Assembly (NCBI GenBank): GCA_050084515.1
Contig: CM114275.1
Coordinates: 6,324,001-6,388,000 of the forward strand
Direction: 5' to 3'
DNA: 64,000 nt
Origin: Blasia pusilla
Taxonomy: Eukaryota > Marchantiophyta > Marchantiopsida > Blasiales
This document shows, piece after piece, positions 25,401 to 37,320 of this stretch (the stretch's first letter is position 1; each line of letters opens with the position of its first letter). The position numbers and the translations under genes are program-made. The notes beneath the pieces were generated by a model. The model searched no databases. It was not told the DNA's origin and saw nothing but the letters and a program-made list of their open reading frames with translations.

Positions 25401-28010
25401 TATGGAAAAAATACACAATCAATGGGTAAGGAGCGATGAGAACAGAAGCGGAAGCTAAGAGAGCTTACTTGATTGTAAGTGGCAGCGATGTCAAAAAGTA
25501 TCGAGGAGAGTTGCACACAAGGAGAGCTACACATAGGTGATTGATGACACTCACAACAGGAAGAACCAACCAACTTCGAGTACAAGTAGTACTGAATCCT
25601 GCATGGCTCAAAATCATAAAGCTTTGTCAAAATTCACTTGAAGTGGGCATAGCCGTCGAAAGTGGAGCTCAAAACAACATGTAAAGCAGCAGACCTGGGA
25701 GAATAGACCTTAAACCAGAGAAGAGAGCTTGCAAGAAAGTTTGAATTATGGGAAGAACCAGCAAAAAGACAATGAGCAATCAATCGCAGTAAATGATTCA
25801 TGATGGAGCCCAAAACTACTTGAGCGTTGATGACCAAGTAGTAAGCACTTGTAGTGTTGTGCTATTTGTTATCGTTACATAAATCTACGTCTCACCTCGA
25901 CTCAAGAAATCGGTACTATTTCATGTCCAAATCAGCCGATATCAGGTGCCTAAACCTACCGTGAGTGTGTGTCCGCCCCATCCTCATAAACTCCAAGAGA
26001 TTTAATGAGTCCATACAAGCGACGGTCGAGTTGAAATGACGACAAGTGATCTTTAGGCAGGTTACCTCTACTCAACCAATCCAGAACCGAAAACACAATC
26101 TCATTGTGCTAGAAAAAAAACATGATCTCTAATTGCTGGATGTTCCCAAGGACATGGTGAAGGCCCATTAACAACAGTGGCGGAAAGGGTAAGATATCAT
26201 TCTCTCAATTGTTCCATGTCACGGACAATAGTGCCTAGACGAAAGCGAGACAAAGATTCAAATAGTCGGCTTTTGTCATAGGATTCCAAAATTGCCTCTA
26301 GAAGCTGTCCTAAAACACTCACGCATCAAGCTTGTATCAATTTTGCACAACCAAGTTCATACAGTGAGCAACACTGCAAAACCATAACATAGAAAATTCC
26401 ACATCCATGGTGGCCAACAATAAGACATGGACGAGATTTACAAGCCAATTGAGACCAGGTACCGATCGCCATGGATTCTTGATGCAATCAACCACGAAAA
26501 AAAATAGATGCCGAGACTTGAAAGCGATTTGCCCACCGCCAAGTGAAGCATGTATACATATTCACCAACATCTTCCCCCGCATTGGAAAAGAAGTTGGTG
26601 GACGTGATTAGATTTGAAGCACGTTCAAAATTCACGTGAGCAGGGTGTACAGCCTTAGACTTTGCAATTGAAACACATCAAAGGAGAGACAAGGAGATGG
26701 GAGGAGATGAAAGGGGGAGTTTGTAGATAAGAAAGGAAAGGAGTAGCAAACCGGTACATGGGAGAAGGTAGCGGTGGCGTTCGGAACTCAGATGTGGTAT
26801 CTCGGTCCTCCCCTATTCCCTTGGTTGCGGCTTCCGTGGGATGTGTACCATCTTCCTCTTTGACCGGGCTCTCTTTCTACTCCAACGAGGCTTTCAATCA
26901 AGGATGTGGATTTATTCCCTGCCCCCACGGATGATTCTCCTTCCAAGAAGTCTCGGATGTGCAGCAGGGAATTGGTGTCTCCTACGCCCCATAAAGTTGA
27001 TATATTCTATATGATCATGGTAACTAGTAACTAGTACTTGAGCCATCTGCCGGAGCTCTCGTCATGATTTCTTCTTATCGATGCCATAGAACTGGTTTTG
27101 TTGTAAGCATACATGTGCACCAAACTACATGCACTAGAATGGGAACTAGTAAGAAAATAGTGAAGAAAGTGGACTTGCAGAGGATTGACTAGTGATTTTG
27201 AGGTATGATTATTCTCGAGGATGCGTACTAGAAGAATGGAACCGAAGCTTTGGAGGCCATCCTAGCCAGAGGGAAGCACAGACACAAGATATATCTCCTT
27301 TTCTGGCAAGTCTTGAAGGTCGTTCATTAGGTCTCATATGCTGTAGTTCATCACATCCAAGACGATACAATACTTTGGTTGTATCCATAGTGCCCTTCTA
27401 TGTTTCTTAAGAAAGACTAAATCCCTAGTGAAAAAATAAGAAGATTTTCTACGCAACTTTCTTCTTGGAGTGAAAATCTAATCACGTCTACCAACAGTCA
27501 ATCCGAGGTACTCTACATGCATGAAGATGAACAACACTTAAGTCCGTGAAGAGGCTGAATGGATGTTCATACGATTTCCAAAGCGATTAATCAATTACTT
27601 CCTGAGAGATTACGGTATACAACTTTCGGAGTGATTAATTGAGAACCTATAGAGTAGAGAGGGGGAGAAAAGGGGCTTACAGATTTGATGGCGCTCAGAC
27701 CAAAGAAACTTATCGGACCATAGAGGGGGACTTACACATTTAATGGTGCTCGGACCATAGAGACTTACACATTTCATGGCGGCGAGAGTAGAGTAGAGTA
27801 GATTTTTAGTCCACGGGAAGCCGATCTGGCTTATGGGACCCCTTCTACATATGTGAAATTGACATCGCATCCGACATGGTACCTTCACATCTAGATTTGG
27901 GGTTCTCACTCAGGAGATTTGGTTTTTGTTTTTTTTTTATTTTTCTTTTGTGAAGGTGTGGAATTTTATCCAGATTTTTAACCTGGGAGCATAGTCAAGG
28001 CACACACATG
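25401..28010. other. CACTA interior, no gene recognised
   Basis: Mixed sequence with short frames only. A small imperfect triplication (ACTTACACATTT.ATGG.G; about 27,677-27,790) is visible. It may be filler or captured host DNA, which I cannot trace. Confidence 0.35.
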
Positions 28011-28019
28011 AAATGCACA

Positions 28020-28186
28020 CAAGGCGTTCTCTCTCTCGAACATGGACCATCCATGCCCTAGGTAGGGGACGCCAGTGCCCTGGGGTTGAGACCGCCCCCC
28101 AATGTCCAAGGGGAGAGTTGAACCCAAGACCTCTTCAAGAGGACCTTATGTTTGTTCAGCTAACCTCTTGGTCATCTACCGCTTGA
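28020..28186 (-). repeat. possible tRNA-derived SINE head
   Basis: On the minus strand an A-box-like GAGGTTAGCTGAAC (about 28,167-28,154) is followed about 40 bases later by a B-box-like TTGGGTTCAACTCTCC (about 28,125-28,110), close to the RNA polymerase III internal promoter layout of tRNAs. There is no tRNA fold, so a SINE is more likely than a gene. It lies immediately beside the GA microsatellite. Confidence 0.35.
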
Positions 28187-28188
28187 TG

Positions 28189-29270
<1,082 letters not shown>

Positions 29271-29289
29271 CGTTTAGTTATTTTTTATT

Positions 29290-29527
29290 CCTTACACAAG
29301 TGAGTCATATAATTTTCAGAATGACTATACACAAGACTGACTTCTTGCTAAGTCATTTTTATTATGACTATACCATATCCTAAGATTTCTCTATGACTTA
29401 GTCATATTTGTATATGACTAGAACTTTACTATTATATGGTGTGATATGACTTCTATCCGACTGACAAACATTCTAGCCATATGTTTGAGTCATGAAGAAT
29501 CCCAGTCATTCTAATACTAGTCATAAA
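29290..29527. promoter_or_regulatory. right subterminal motif array of the CACTA element
   Basis: About 11 ATGACT/AGTCAT motifs in 240 bp mirror the left array and lead into the right terminal inverted repeat. Confidence 0.8.
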
Positions 29528-29710
29528 AACCACTATTTTCTTCTAGTGTATGGTGTTGTGAGAGAGATTGGATCTTATTTTATTGGAGATATTTTGGTAC
29601 TTCTTATCTCGTTGTTTGGATGCCATGAGTTAGCATGGGATCGTGTGTGTTTGTGTTGTGTGTTCGGTGACAGCGATGTATGTTGTGTAGCAATGTGTAT
29701 GCGCACGACA

Positions 29711-30071
29711 AATCCAATAACTTAGGTAGGTGAGATACCTTTGGTATATGTTTTGGTCACCTTGTCCATAAGTAGGGAATTTGGATTTAGTTGTCCACAT
29801 GGACCATGAATCATGTACTTCACGACAATTAAATAATTAAAGTCTTGGATGATTGATTGGATTTGGGATCTCGATAGATACAATAAAATCAAAATTAGAT
29901 GAAGTTTATGGTTTTTCCTCTAGCGCCACAATAACCAAAATATGGATAATATGTGGTAAGGCTTTTAAAAAAATCACCATACGCATCTGTATATTGTGAT
30001 CCAAACTAAGATCTGGTCCATGATAATAAGTTTCACTAACTACTTTTTTTTCTTTTCAAAAACACGTGAAC
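29711..30071 (-). pseudogene. Helitron Rep fragment (H-b)
   Basis: DNA at 29,735-29,890 matches H-c at about 34,245-34,400, the HUH-downstream part of Rep (TTGGTATA.GTTTTGGT, GTCCACATGG.CCATGAA, GGATTTGGGATCTC). The frame is destroyed. It ends at the TGAAC target site of the solo LTR. Confidence 0.7.
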
Positions 30072-31071
30072 TGTCGCGACCCTCATGACCAAACGAGTGC
30101 CAAAGCGGAGCATCGAAACATTAGCGGGCTCACGCTAAGATGGTTTGCGCGTTGGAGTGGTATTGAAGAAGAGACAAGAGACGAGACGCAAGCGAGGCTT
30201 TGCGTTTCAGATGTTGTGGTCGCGATTGAGAAACCTAGACCAAACGCGGAACAAGACTTGAAAGGAGTTGAGTCTAGAAAGTGGGTTGCCAAAGAAAGGA
30301 ATCCGGATTTGGGACGCCACTAGCAATTGAGAGTTTTTATTGTGTTTATGGCCATAACTTTTAGCGCCAAGATGCGTTTGGATTGAACAAGGATGCGTTA
30401 GAAGGCTTATAGAAAGCCAATTCAAACGCACTAAAGATCTTTGCAAGCGCATGAGCAACGGCTGAGAAAAACCCGAAACAATTGTAAGTAGAGTCGGGTT
30501 GAGGGCCACAATGAAGGGCCCGACCCTCCTTTTCCAAAGGTGGGGGGTTATTGGAGAACTATAGAAGTACTAGTAAGGGGAAGGTCTCCAAGAGTGCTTG
30601 GAACTCTAACCCCACTTTGGGCGCCACGGGGCGGCTCAAGGGCATGGAACAGATCGAGAGTTTGGGGTTGGGTTGGAAAACCTGAACCAAGTCTATGGAG
30701 GTGATTTTAGACATCCCTCTTGGATTTCACCCCGTGACTCAATTACTTGGGTCTTGGTTTGGAACTCACACAAGGTCCGTTGAACAGTTGGGATCGCTAG
30801 GCGCGCAAGTGCCGTTTTAGGTTCCTAGACTAATTAGGAAGTCTGTTCTAAATATTGAAGGACTTGCCATGTTTTAGAAACTAGGAAGTAAGGAAGGTTG
30901 AGCTTGATGAGACGCCGAGTTGAGAACTCGGTGGGTTGGAACGCTGGTTGGCCCAGACCCAACTAACGAGAGTGCGTGTTTAGGTGTAGATCGGCGATGA
31001 GATCGTGTCCTACTGAATGTACGCTTCCTTAACAATAAAGATTGACATTCAAGGAGAGTAGGGGCGCGACA
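30072..31071 (+). mobile_element. solo LTR, exactly 1,000 bp
   Basis: Starts TGTCGCGACCCT and ends AGGGGCGCGACA, i.e. TG...CA with matching 12-base inverted termini (one mismatch). The 5-bp duplication TGAAC flanks it (30,067-30,071 and 31,072-31,076). It is clearly more GC-rich than the Helitron around it. An AATAAAG about 40 bp from the 3' end suggests plus orientation. No internal domain is present, so recombination between two LTRs left this one. The parent is probably a Ty3-gypsy or other LTR element of a family not otherwise seen in the window. Confidence 0.92.
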
Positions 31072-31076
31072 TGAAC

Positions 31077-31576
31077 CAAGTTTGGTTAATCGTTAGTTGT
31101 TTGACCTTGTAGAACCATCAATGTAATCTCATCTCACTTTGGATTGCATATGATTGTAAAAGAATAGTCTAACTTCCCAAAATGTATGACAACAACCATC
31201 GCATTTGGATGTAGTTGATGCATATGACATGGACCTCCATTACTAGAAGAAGGCAATACTATGCATCTTCCACTCTCACTCCCTACTCTTTGCATCACTC
31301 CTACACATTGCCTCTTTCACACCTTAATATAATTCAGCTCACAACTACTTTTAATTTAAACGAATCCAACATAGTCATTGAATTTCTATCCTTGCATAAA
31401 TGTTAACCTTATAATCTTGAGTAAGTCGATCAATACAAAGTGATCCATTTTCCTCTTGAGATCCAACATGTACGTATTTGCAGATGAAAAGAAGCAAATT
31501 ATAGTCTTTGACTTGGTGACATGTCTTTCCCTATTACAATCTTCATTATTAATTACTTCTTTCATCATATCACGTA
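31077..31576 (-). pseudogene. Helitron N-terminal/Rep junction fragment (H-b)
   Basis: The DNA resumes the match to H-c (34.65-35.05 kb). It includes GTTGATGCATATG.CATGGACC, then AGAAGAAGGCAATA, and on the minus strand a TKSKTIICFFSSAN block equivalent to the RTTICFFSTSNP region of H-c. Frames are broken. It is cut off by repeat copy B at 31,577. Confidence 0.65.
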
Positions 31577-31851
31577 TGTCACATCTTTTAGGATAGATCG
31601 ACAAGTTTATGGTAGAATGCTTTTGAGGATCTTGGAGGACAGCCTCACGAGGTTGAGGATGACCTGTTGAGGCTTCAGTTAACTTGAGAGAGCAGGTTTC
31701 CCCTTCGTTTCGGCTCATTTTGAGATATATAGAGAAACTTATTCAAGTAAGTTATCGTTATGAGTAGAGTTCCTTTCCACTTTGGGAAATGACTTTTGAT
31801 TCCCTACAACAAATAAAGAGCCAAAAGGTGATATGCGAGCATAGGTTACCA
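31577..31851. repeat. LTR-like repeat, copy B
   Basis: Starts TGTCACATCTTTTAGGATAG exactly as copy A, follows it through ACTTGAGAGAG...TTTCCCCTTCGTTTC and ends GCATAGGTTACCA. The internal stem is eroded in this copy. I saw no target duplication. Confidence 0.75.
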
Positions 31852-32320
31852 CGACAAATTCATTGGAATGGGAGTAAAAAGATTTCTTGGCAAGATGACT
31901 TGTACATGTGGCAGATTTATCATATCTTGAAGCATCGATGTAATCCTTTATCTTCCGATATTAGCTGCGTAGTTACATACTATTTGCAAAATGAGAAACA
32001 ATAATTTAATGCTTTAGAAACTATAGATGAATATGAACTCACATGCAAATTTAAGAAATTTTTTTGTTAAATTGGTTAAACAATTTGCACTTGAACCAAC
32101 CTTTGGACGTGGAGACAGAGCTTCTCAAGCTTGACTCCCATTTGAAGTTGTTCAAAGCATTTAATTTTTTTTCTCACTTTCTCAAGTTGAAAAGATGGTA
32201 GATTTGATGGCTTTCTTTCTATATCTCGACCATGACATGTTGCAAATATATTTGCAACCCCTCCATGATGGATAAGAGTTAACTTTTCACGTTGCTTTTT
32301 CAGTTTTCTTTTGGAAACTT
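31852..32320. other. spacer between repeat copies B and C
   Basis: No gene seen. B and C have the same orientation, 744 bp apart start to start, so this could be the interior of a small LTR-type element, but no primer-binding site or protein is visible. Confidence 0.35.
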
Positions 32321-32565
32321 CTTTTGTAGCGGATGGACGAGTATCCGTAGAATGCCTCCGAGGAAGTCTAAGGACAACCTCAAAAGATCAAGAATAATAT
32401 GTTGAGAACTATGGTAACTTGAGAAAGTAGATTTCCCCTATTTTATATTCATTCGGATCCATATTTAAGAGCTTACTATTTTGGATGAATTCTTGTAGTT
32501 TCCTTTCCCTTTTTTGAAGTGGATCTTGACCCCCTATTGCGGGTCAAGAACCAACGAGGTGATCA
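32321..32565. repeat. LTR-like repeat, copy C
   Basis: A diverged copy of A/B (CTTTTGTAGCGGATGGACGAG start; AACTTGAGAAAGTAGATTTCCCC). It keeps the stem as CTTGACCC/GGGTCAAG (32,525-32,532 and 32,541-32,548) with a loop of equal length. The closing pair changed from T-A in copy A to C-G here. Confidence 0.65.
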
Positions 32566-32955
32566 TTCAAAGTTTCCTCTCCTAGCCTAGCTCATTCATG
32601 TAGGTCATCTCAATCATAGTGAAGCTCTTCCGCTTCCAAATAGGAATATTAAGATGAAACTAATATGCTTGGGGCATATCGGGAAAATCAGATAATCATT
32701 TTCATTGATCTTGCAAATGGTAGGGGACTTCCAATAATGTTGTGTTAATAATTAAAGAATTTGGAGCAAGATCGAATATCCCTATTTTCTGCATAAAGGC
32801 CATGATGGAAAAAAAAGTCCACTAGAAAAATTAGAAAATTAACAATTATTATAAATGAAATAGGATACAAAATTACCTCACGTTGTTGGTATAGGATATC
32901 CTCAATGAGTGGGACCAAAAATTGACTCCATAGTTGATCATGTCGGGTTGGTGTA

Positions 32956-33160
32956 TTAAAAGCCAGAATAATAGCAAAAATTTGATGCAACGCATGACCT
33001 GCGCGGACTTTTGACGCTTCTTGAAAGCATGAGAATATCATCCTCAAGAAGCCCCATTTGAATAGCGGCCTCCTTAAAAGTTGGATATAACACTCCGTGA
33101 ACAGTTCTTAAGTATTCATATGTAGTTGCGTCTCGAATATGATGAAGCGGAAACCGCAAC
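32956..33160 (-). pseudogene. Helitron linker block (H-c)
   Basis: Reads YLRTVHGVLYPTFKEAAIQM and GLLEDD, the conserved stretch immediately before the helicase in Helitron proteins. The equivalent in H-a is at about 17,830-17,743. Continuation into the helicase is absent. Confidence 0.75.
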
Positions 33161-33369
33161 CAATGTCATTCTCCTTCACCTATATATACTTTGCTTAATA
33201 CACAAGCCTACACACACTCACTTCCTGGAATGATTTCGACAACAATGGCAAGTATTAAGCAAATGTAGATCAATGTACTTACATTGTAAGTACATTGAGG
33301 AAATTGGAAATAAAAGTACCTGGGTGAGTAAGATATAAGCGACCAATTGGATGCCCACAACCATTTCTC

Positions 33370-33373
<4 letters not shown>

Positions 33374-33410
<37 letters not shown>

Positions 33411-33429
33411 TTATTTATTTATTTATTTG
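33374..33429. repeat. (TA)n followed by (TTTA)n microsatellite
   Basis: Alternating TA to about 33,406, then TTTA repeats to 33,429. It lies within H-c just before the post-Rep block. Confidence 0.95.
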
Positions 33430-33700
33430 TTCCAACGATAATAGGAAGGAAACTCGTTATATAAATACTTTTGAGCCTCTAAATCCAAACGATTAGTTGC
33501 AAACCATTGTGTAAGAGTTGTCTCCCTATTCCTTTGTAATATCTCTCACACATTGTCATGCTCATTGAAGAAAATTGTGTGTAACTCAGGTAGATGAATT
33601 GCCAGCCCTACGATACTTGGATGTTTTGCATGTAGGCTAAACTTGAACAATCTCCAACATGCTTCGGAGGAAGAGACATATATGTATATGATATACAAAA
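33430..33700 (-). pseudogene. Helitron post-Rep block (H-c)
   Basis: Matches H-b 19,147-19,404 and H-a 18.0-18.3 kb at DNA level (CAAACCATTG.GT.AGAGTTGTCTC; AGGTAGATGAATTGCCAG). The minus frame carries remains of the LHLPE...IFFNE motif with stops. Confidence 0.6.
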
Positions 33701-33797
33701 TAGATAAATATCATATGTTTAGAATTGAAAAAATAGAATACATCTTCGTACTCCTGCATTGCACAAAGCAAAAGAAAAAGATATAATGGAAAAGTCA

Positions 33798-34061
33798 TTA
33801 CATTGCATCAAGATAATGTGTTGTTTCATCGATTACCTCCCTTGTCATTGTATCTGTAGCTCCATCATTTGTCATCTTAAATGATATTGCATCGGATCCC
33901 TTATGTACATATTTATATAAGTATTTAACAACAGAAATGCTATTTGTGATCTCCAAATTGATATGACAATCAAAGAGAGTACATAAAAAAGGATTGTAAG
34001 GAACAACCCAACGGTTGTCCAAACTTTGATCGCACTGCATTACCTTAATACCATTATCCAA
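33798..34061 (-). pseudogene. Helitron Rep, catalytic tyrosine segment (H-c)
   Basis: The best-kept Rep part in the window. It reads DNRWVVPYNPFLCTLFDCHI, then VVKYLYKYVHKGSD with the Tyr-x3-Tyr arrangement of Helitron relaxases, then a REVIDE block. In the family these tyrosines cut and rejoin single DNA strands during rolling-circle transposition. The frame is open for 87 codons but is not joined to the HUH segment in one reading frame. Confidence 0.85.
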
Positions 34062-34125
34062 TGTGTATCATAAGAAAGAAGGGTAAAAGTTAATGTAGAA
34101 TAGCATATATATATATAGCAATTTT

Positions 34126-34533
34126 TTAAAGATGTTGGATATCCAAAAGAAGAAAAGTTATGTCATAGATTGCATACCTTCGATAAATTGGGTAATCATC
34201 CTCGCTCTCCGTAGTTATGCTTGCAAAAGGCTTTGGATAGCCTTTGGTACACTTCTTGGTTTCCTTGTCCATGCATGGAGCATTGGGATTGAGTCGTCCA
34301 CATGGGCCATGAACCATGCAATTAGCTACATTAGAATGGAGTTTTGGATGAGTGTTTGGATTGGGGATCTCAAGTGACATTGTATCATTATAATCTGATG
34401 TAGAGCGCAGCTTATCCTCTTGATCAAGAATAATAAGAATATGAACATGTGGTAGACCTCTTTTTTGGAATTCAACAACATGAATGCAACTTACAACCCT
34501 ACCCAAGATGTACTTCTCGAGAAGAAGCCTCAA
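34126..34533 (-). pseudogene. Helitron Rep, HUH segment (H-c)
   Basis: Contains VVEFQKRGLPHVHILIILD, where HVH is the metal-binding HUH motif of rolling-circle relaxases, followed by DPxxHP-like text, the HGPCG and C-T-K-GYPKPF blocks and a DDYPIYRR block. Open for 135 codons. It connects upstream to the frame at 34,530-34,838 by a shift within a run of T residues. Confidence 0.88.
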
Positions 34534-34838
34534 TAGCTCTTTTTTTTTCTCTCAAAGACTCTCACAATCAAATCTGGTCTATCAATAGGTTGTTGACTAG
34601 GTAATAGTGCTAAAGTGATCTCCTCCCATTTAGGATTGCACGTCATTGTAAGAAAATAATCTGGTTTTGGTTTCCCGAGTTGCCTCATAATGGCCATGAC
34701 ATCTTGATAAAGTTGATGCATATGGCGTGGACCCCCACTAAAAGAAGAAGGCAATATAATGCGCCTCCCATACCTTGCACCATCCCCGTCACTTTGATAC
34801 GTGGCATCCTTTAGACCTTGATATAATTCACCTCGCAA
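34530..34838 (-). pseudogene. Helitron-like N-terminal domain, second half (H-c)
   Basis: Reads ARYGRRIILPSSFSGGPRHM, QLYQDVMAIMRQLGKPKPDY and FLTMTCNPKWEEI, the typical Helitron_like_N sequence preceding the HUH motif. The last codons run into a poly-T/K tract where the frame shifts. Confidence 0.9.
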
Positions 34839-34950
34839 CTCCTTTTGATTTAAGCAAACCCAAATTAGTCGTTGGATCTGTACTATGGCATAAATATCAA
34901 CCTTTTACTATTGAGTAATACGACCAAATCGAAGCAAACAATTATCATCT

Positions 34951-35301
34951 TCAACACCAACATGGGTTTGAAGTCGAAAAGAAGCAAATTGTAGTGCGGT
35001 AACAAGTTTTTCTACGAAGATCATAAGCATTGTCATCATCAATTATTTCTTCCTCTATGATGTCATCCAATCCTTCGATATCTCCATCCACAATAGTAGG
35101 AATGTTGGCAGTTGTGATTTCTTCAAATCTCCCATGAGGTATTCTTGGATACCAGCCTCCTTCACCATAGATAAATAATAATACAAAATGCAATGGAACA
35201 AGTGCTTCATTTAGATCTGAAATACGACAAATGCCTCCACCATATAATTGGACAATAATATCACGATTGTCAACAACTTCACTATCATCACCTGGTAACA
35301 T
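34951..35301 (-). pseudogene. Helitron N-terminal region around the RDI-V-- box (H-c)
   Basis: Reads DNRDIIVQLYGG, ISDLNEALVPLHFVLLFIYG and GEGGWYPRIP, as found just upstream of the Helitron_like_N core in plant elements. An acidic run follows (EGLDDIIEEEIIDDDNAYD). One or more stops separate it from the 34.8-kb part. Confidence 0.85.
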
Positions 35302-35333
35302 TAAGAGTCAACATCTCACTCAATATTGCCCGA

Positions 35334-35833
35334 ATGAGGAGCTTCCAAGAGAGTGATATAAAGAAGTTAAGATTACAAGGAGCTATCAACCAAGTAACCG
35401 GGCGTCTTACTATTGGTTCTATGACGGAAATCTTCCCTTCATGCTATGCACTACATTGGAAGTGTGAAAAGGTGAAGAATTCAAGGTATTGGAACTCACC
35501 TTTTGGAAAGTACAATTCCCATTCTTAAGGTGTTATCCTCCATTCTTGAAATCATTGATTAGTGGTGTTGGAGCTCAAAGTCTTCATTTTCTTCCACACA
35601 CTCGAGCTTATAATTGTGCTCTTCAATTAGCCTCAACCAAAGCTAAAGTCAAGGAGCAAGTCAATGGCATTGGACACTTTCATATTCAAGGTGATATTTA
35701 TCACAACATTGGACCATTGCATCTTGATGAGGGGAGTAATCCCCAATTTGCTCAGCTTTATATCTACGATAGTTATCGGGGGAGTGTTATGTATGAGTCT
35801 TCCATAATAACCGCTATATTATTGATTGGTTGA
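35334..35833 (+). pseudogene. Helitron extreme N-terminus, inverted relative to the rest of H-c
   Basis: On the plus strand two overlapping frames read MTEIFPSCYALHWKCEKV, then FPFLRCYPPFLKSLISG, TRAYNCALQLAST, GIGHFHIQGDIYHNIGPL and PQFAQLYIYD. This is the Cys-rich start and RxYN/QLYIYD blocks of Helitron proteins, which should precede the RDI box on the minus strand. Here they lie in the right place but in the opposite orientation. Confidence 0.85.
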
Positions 35834-36230
35834 TCAACTTCAAGTACATATATATCCTCCATAGTAGGAAAATCGGTAATTCCATGTTGAGTCAAACCCC
35901 TACAAACAAAAGGTTAGAATAATATCATATAATATAATTTTCATTAGAATATGCCTCGTATATTGAATCAACCCTGAGAAAATACATACCTTCCAATATT
36001 ATTTATCATGGGGTAGAAATTTGGTCTATCATAGTGGGTGGATCATCACCAAGGTGTGATGACTTCCTCCAACAACTTCTCTTCTTTTGTTGTAATTTCT
36101 ATGATAGATCACCTTTTTTTGTTTCTTTAGAGCCAAAGACTCGGCACGAAGAAGTCGTTTTCATTTTTGTGCCTCTCCACGTAGGACTTTACGAATATCA
36201 TTGAAAGAAGTTGGATTTGATGGAATAGGA

Positions 36231-37320
36231 AGTTTGAGCAATCCGTTTGCATAGTACAAAGTTAGTACAAAATAAAACAAATTTCAGCAAGCAACCTACA
36301 AAAGCTAGAAAGGATTAGAATGGAAAGTGTGATGTATTGGTCATATGCTTAACATATGTGGGAGATGATTGAATAAAGACAGGAGGTTGTCCTCTTCTCC
36401 GTTCTGCTAGCATTTGAGCGCGAATGACTTGATTTCTTTTTTGGCCCTTTGCGTGAAGCACTTTACGATAATTGCGTAAATCCACAGGATTTTCTTGCAG
36501 AGGGAGTATGTACAAAAAGACCAATGCTAAAATTAATGTGATAATACATGGAAAATATCCAATGGAACAAAAAGACAATAACACAACAACGAAAAAAGAT
36601 TATATAAATTTGGATACCGTACGACAAGGAAATTGGGATGGAGGTAGCAATTTGTGCTTTCTCTCGCGGACGGCAAAGAGGTAAATTTGTAATATCACGA
36701 ATTTGTAAGTGCAGAATTCTCCATCCTACCAACCATTTTTGTGGATATATGCTACAGATTAATCTTGAGAACACACATAAGAAAATTATCAGATTACCAT
36801 CAGAAATAATGCAAACAAATAAAACAAATTCTTGCATAATAGTTTAAGAGTAGAATTTGTAAATATGGAAAGGAAGGGAATTGCAAAAAATTAATAGAAA
36901 TAGAGTAGGAAACTTGGAATAGTGAGGAGACGACAACTTGGTCATTGATTCAAGTTCAAGGAAAACAATAGAGAAAATAAGTAAATTAAAAAAGAAGAAA
37001 GAAGGAGAAAAAGAGGTAAAATTAGGTTTTCTTTCCTTTACGCTTGCACCATTCTACTTTGGCTTGATGATAGAAAAATAACATTGATGGGAACAAAAGA
37101 GGAGGAAAAAAGGAGAAAAAAAAAGAAGAAAAGAAAATAAATAAATTATAAAAAAATAAAATTACCATTAAACCACTCTCTCATAAATATAATTCTCACT
37201 AATCAAATTAAACAGGATACTTCTTATAATAATAATTATCCAAAAATTTTCATTTCTTTTAAATCCATAATAAATTCTAAAATAAATATATGTGTTTTTT
37301 TTTAATTTTATTATCTTATT
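36231..37320 (-). other. AT-rich DNA with basic Helitron-like leader pieces
   Basis: Minus-strand frames contain two similar basic, Ala/Arg/Lys-rich pieces. One is at about 36,470-36,390 (KVLHAKGQKRNQVIRAQMLA). The other, at about 36,200-36,120, has a comparable KVLRGEAQK context just inside H-c. These may be the low-complexity leader of a Helitron protein. From 36.85 to 37.32 kb I see only A/T-rich filler. Confidence 0.4.

Larger units (their letters stand above)
32705..36230 (-). mobile_element. Helitron remnant H-c
   Basis: Minus-strand order from high to low coordinates: N-terminal block, HUH motif, Rep tyrosine pair, post-Rep block, linker. The element stops at TTGATCTTGCAAAT (32,705) before the helicase, at the same place as H-b. 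Part of the N-terminus (about 35,310-35,835) is inverted. An AT/TTTA microsatellite interrupts it at about 33,374-33,429. Confidence 0.75.

Noticed and set aside
31577-32565. Copies B and C as LTRs of one small intact element
   Set aside because: They differ too much, have no shared target duplication and no primer-binding or polypurine site between them.
36330-36640. Signal-peptide-like hydrophobic frame on the minus strand
   Set aside because: The hydrophobic part comes from AT-rich DNA and is not joined to any conserved block; only the basic Helitron-like piece is kept.
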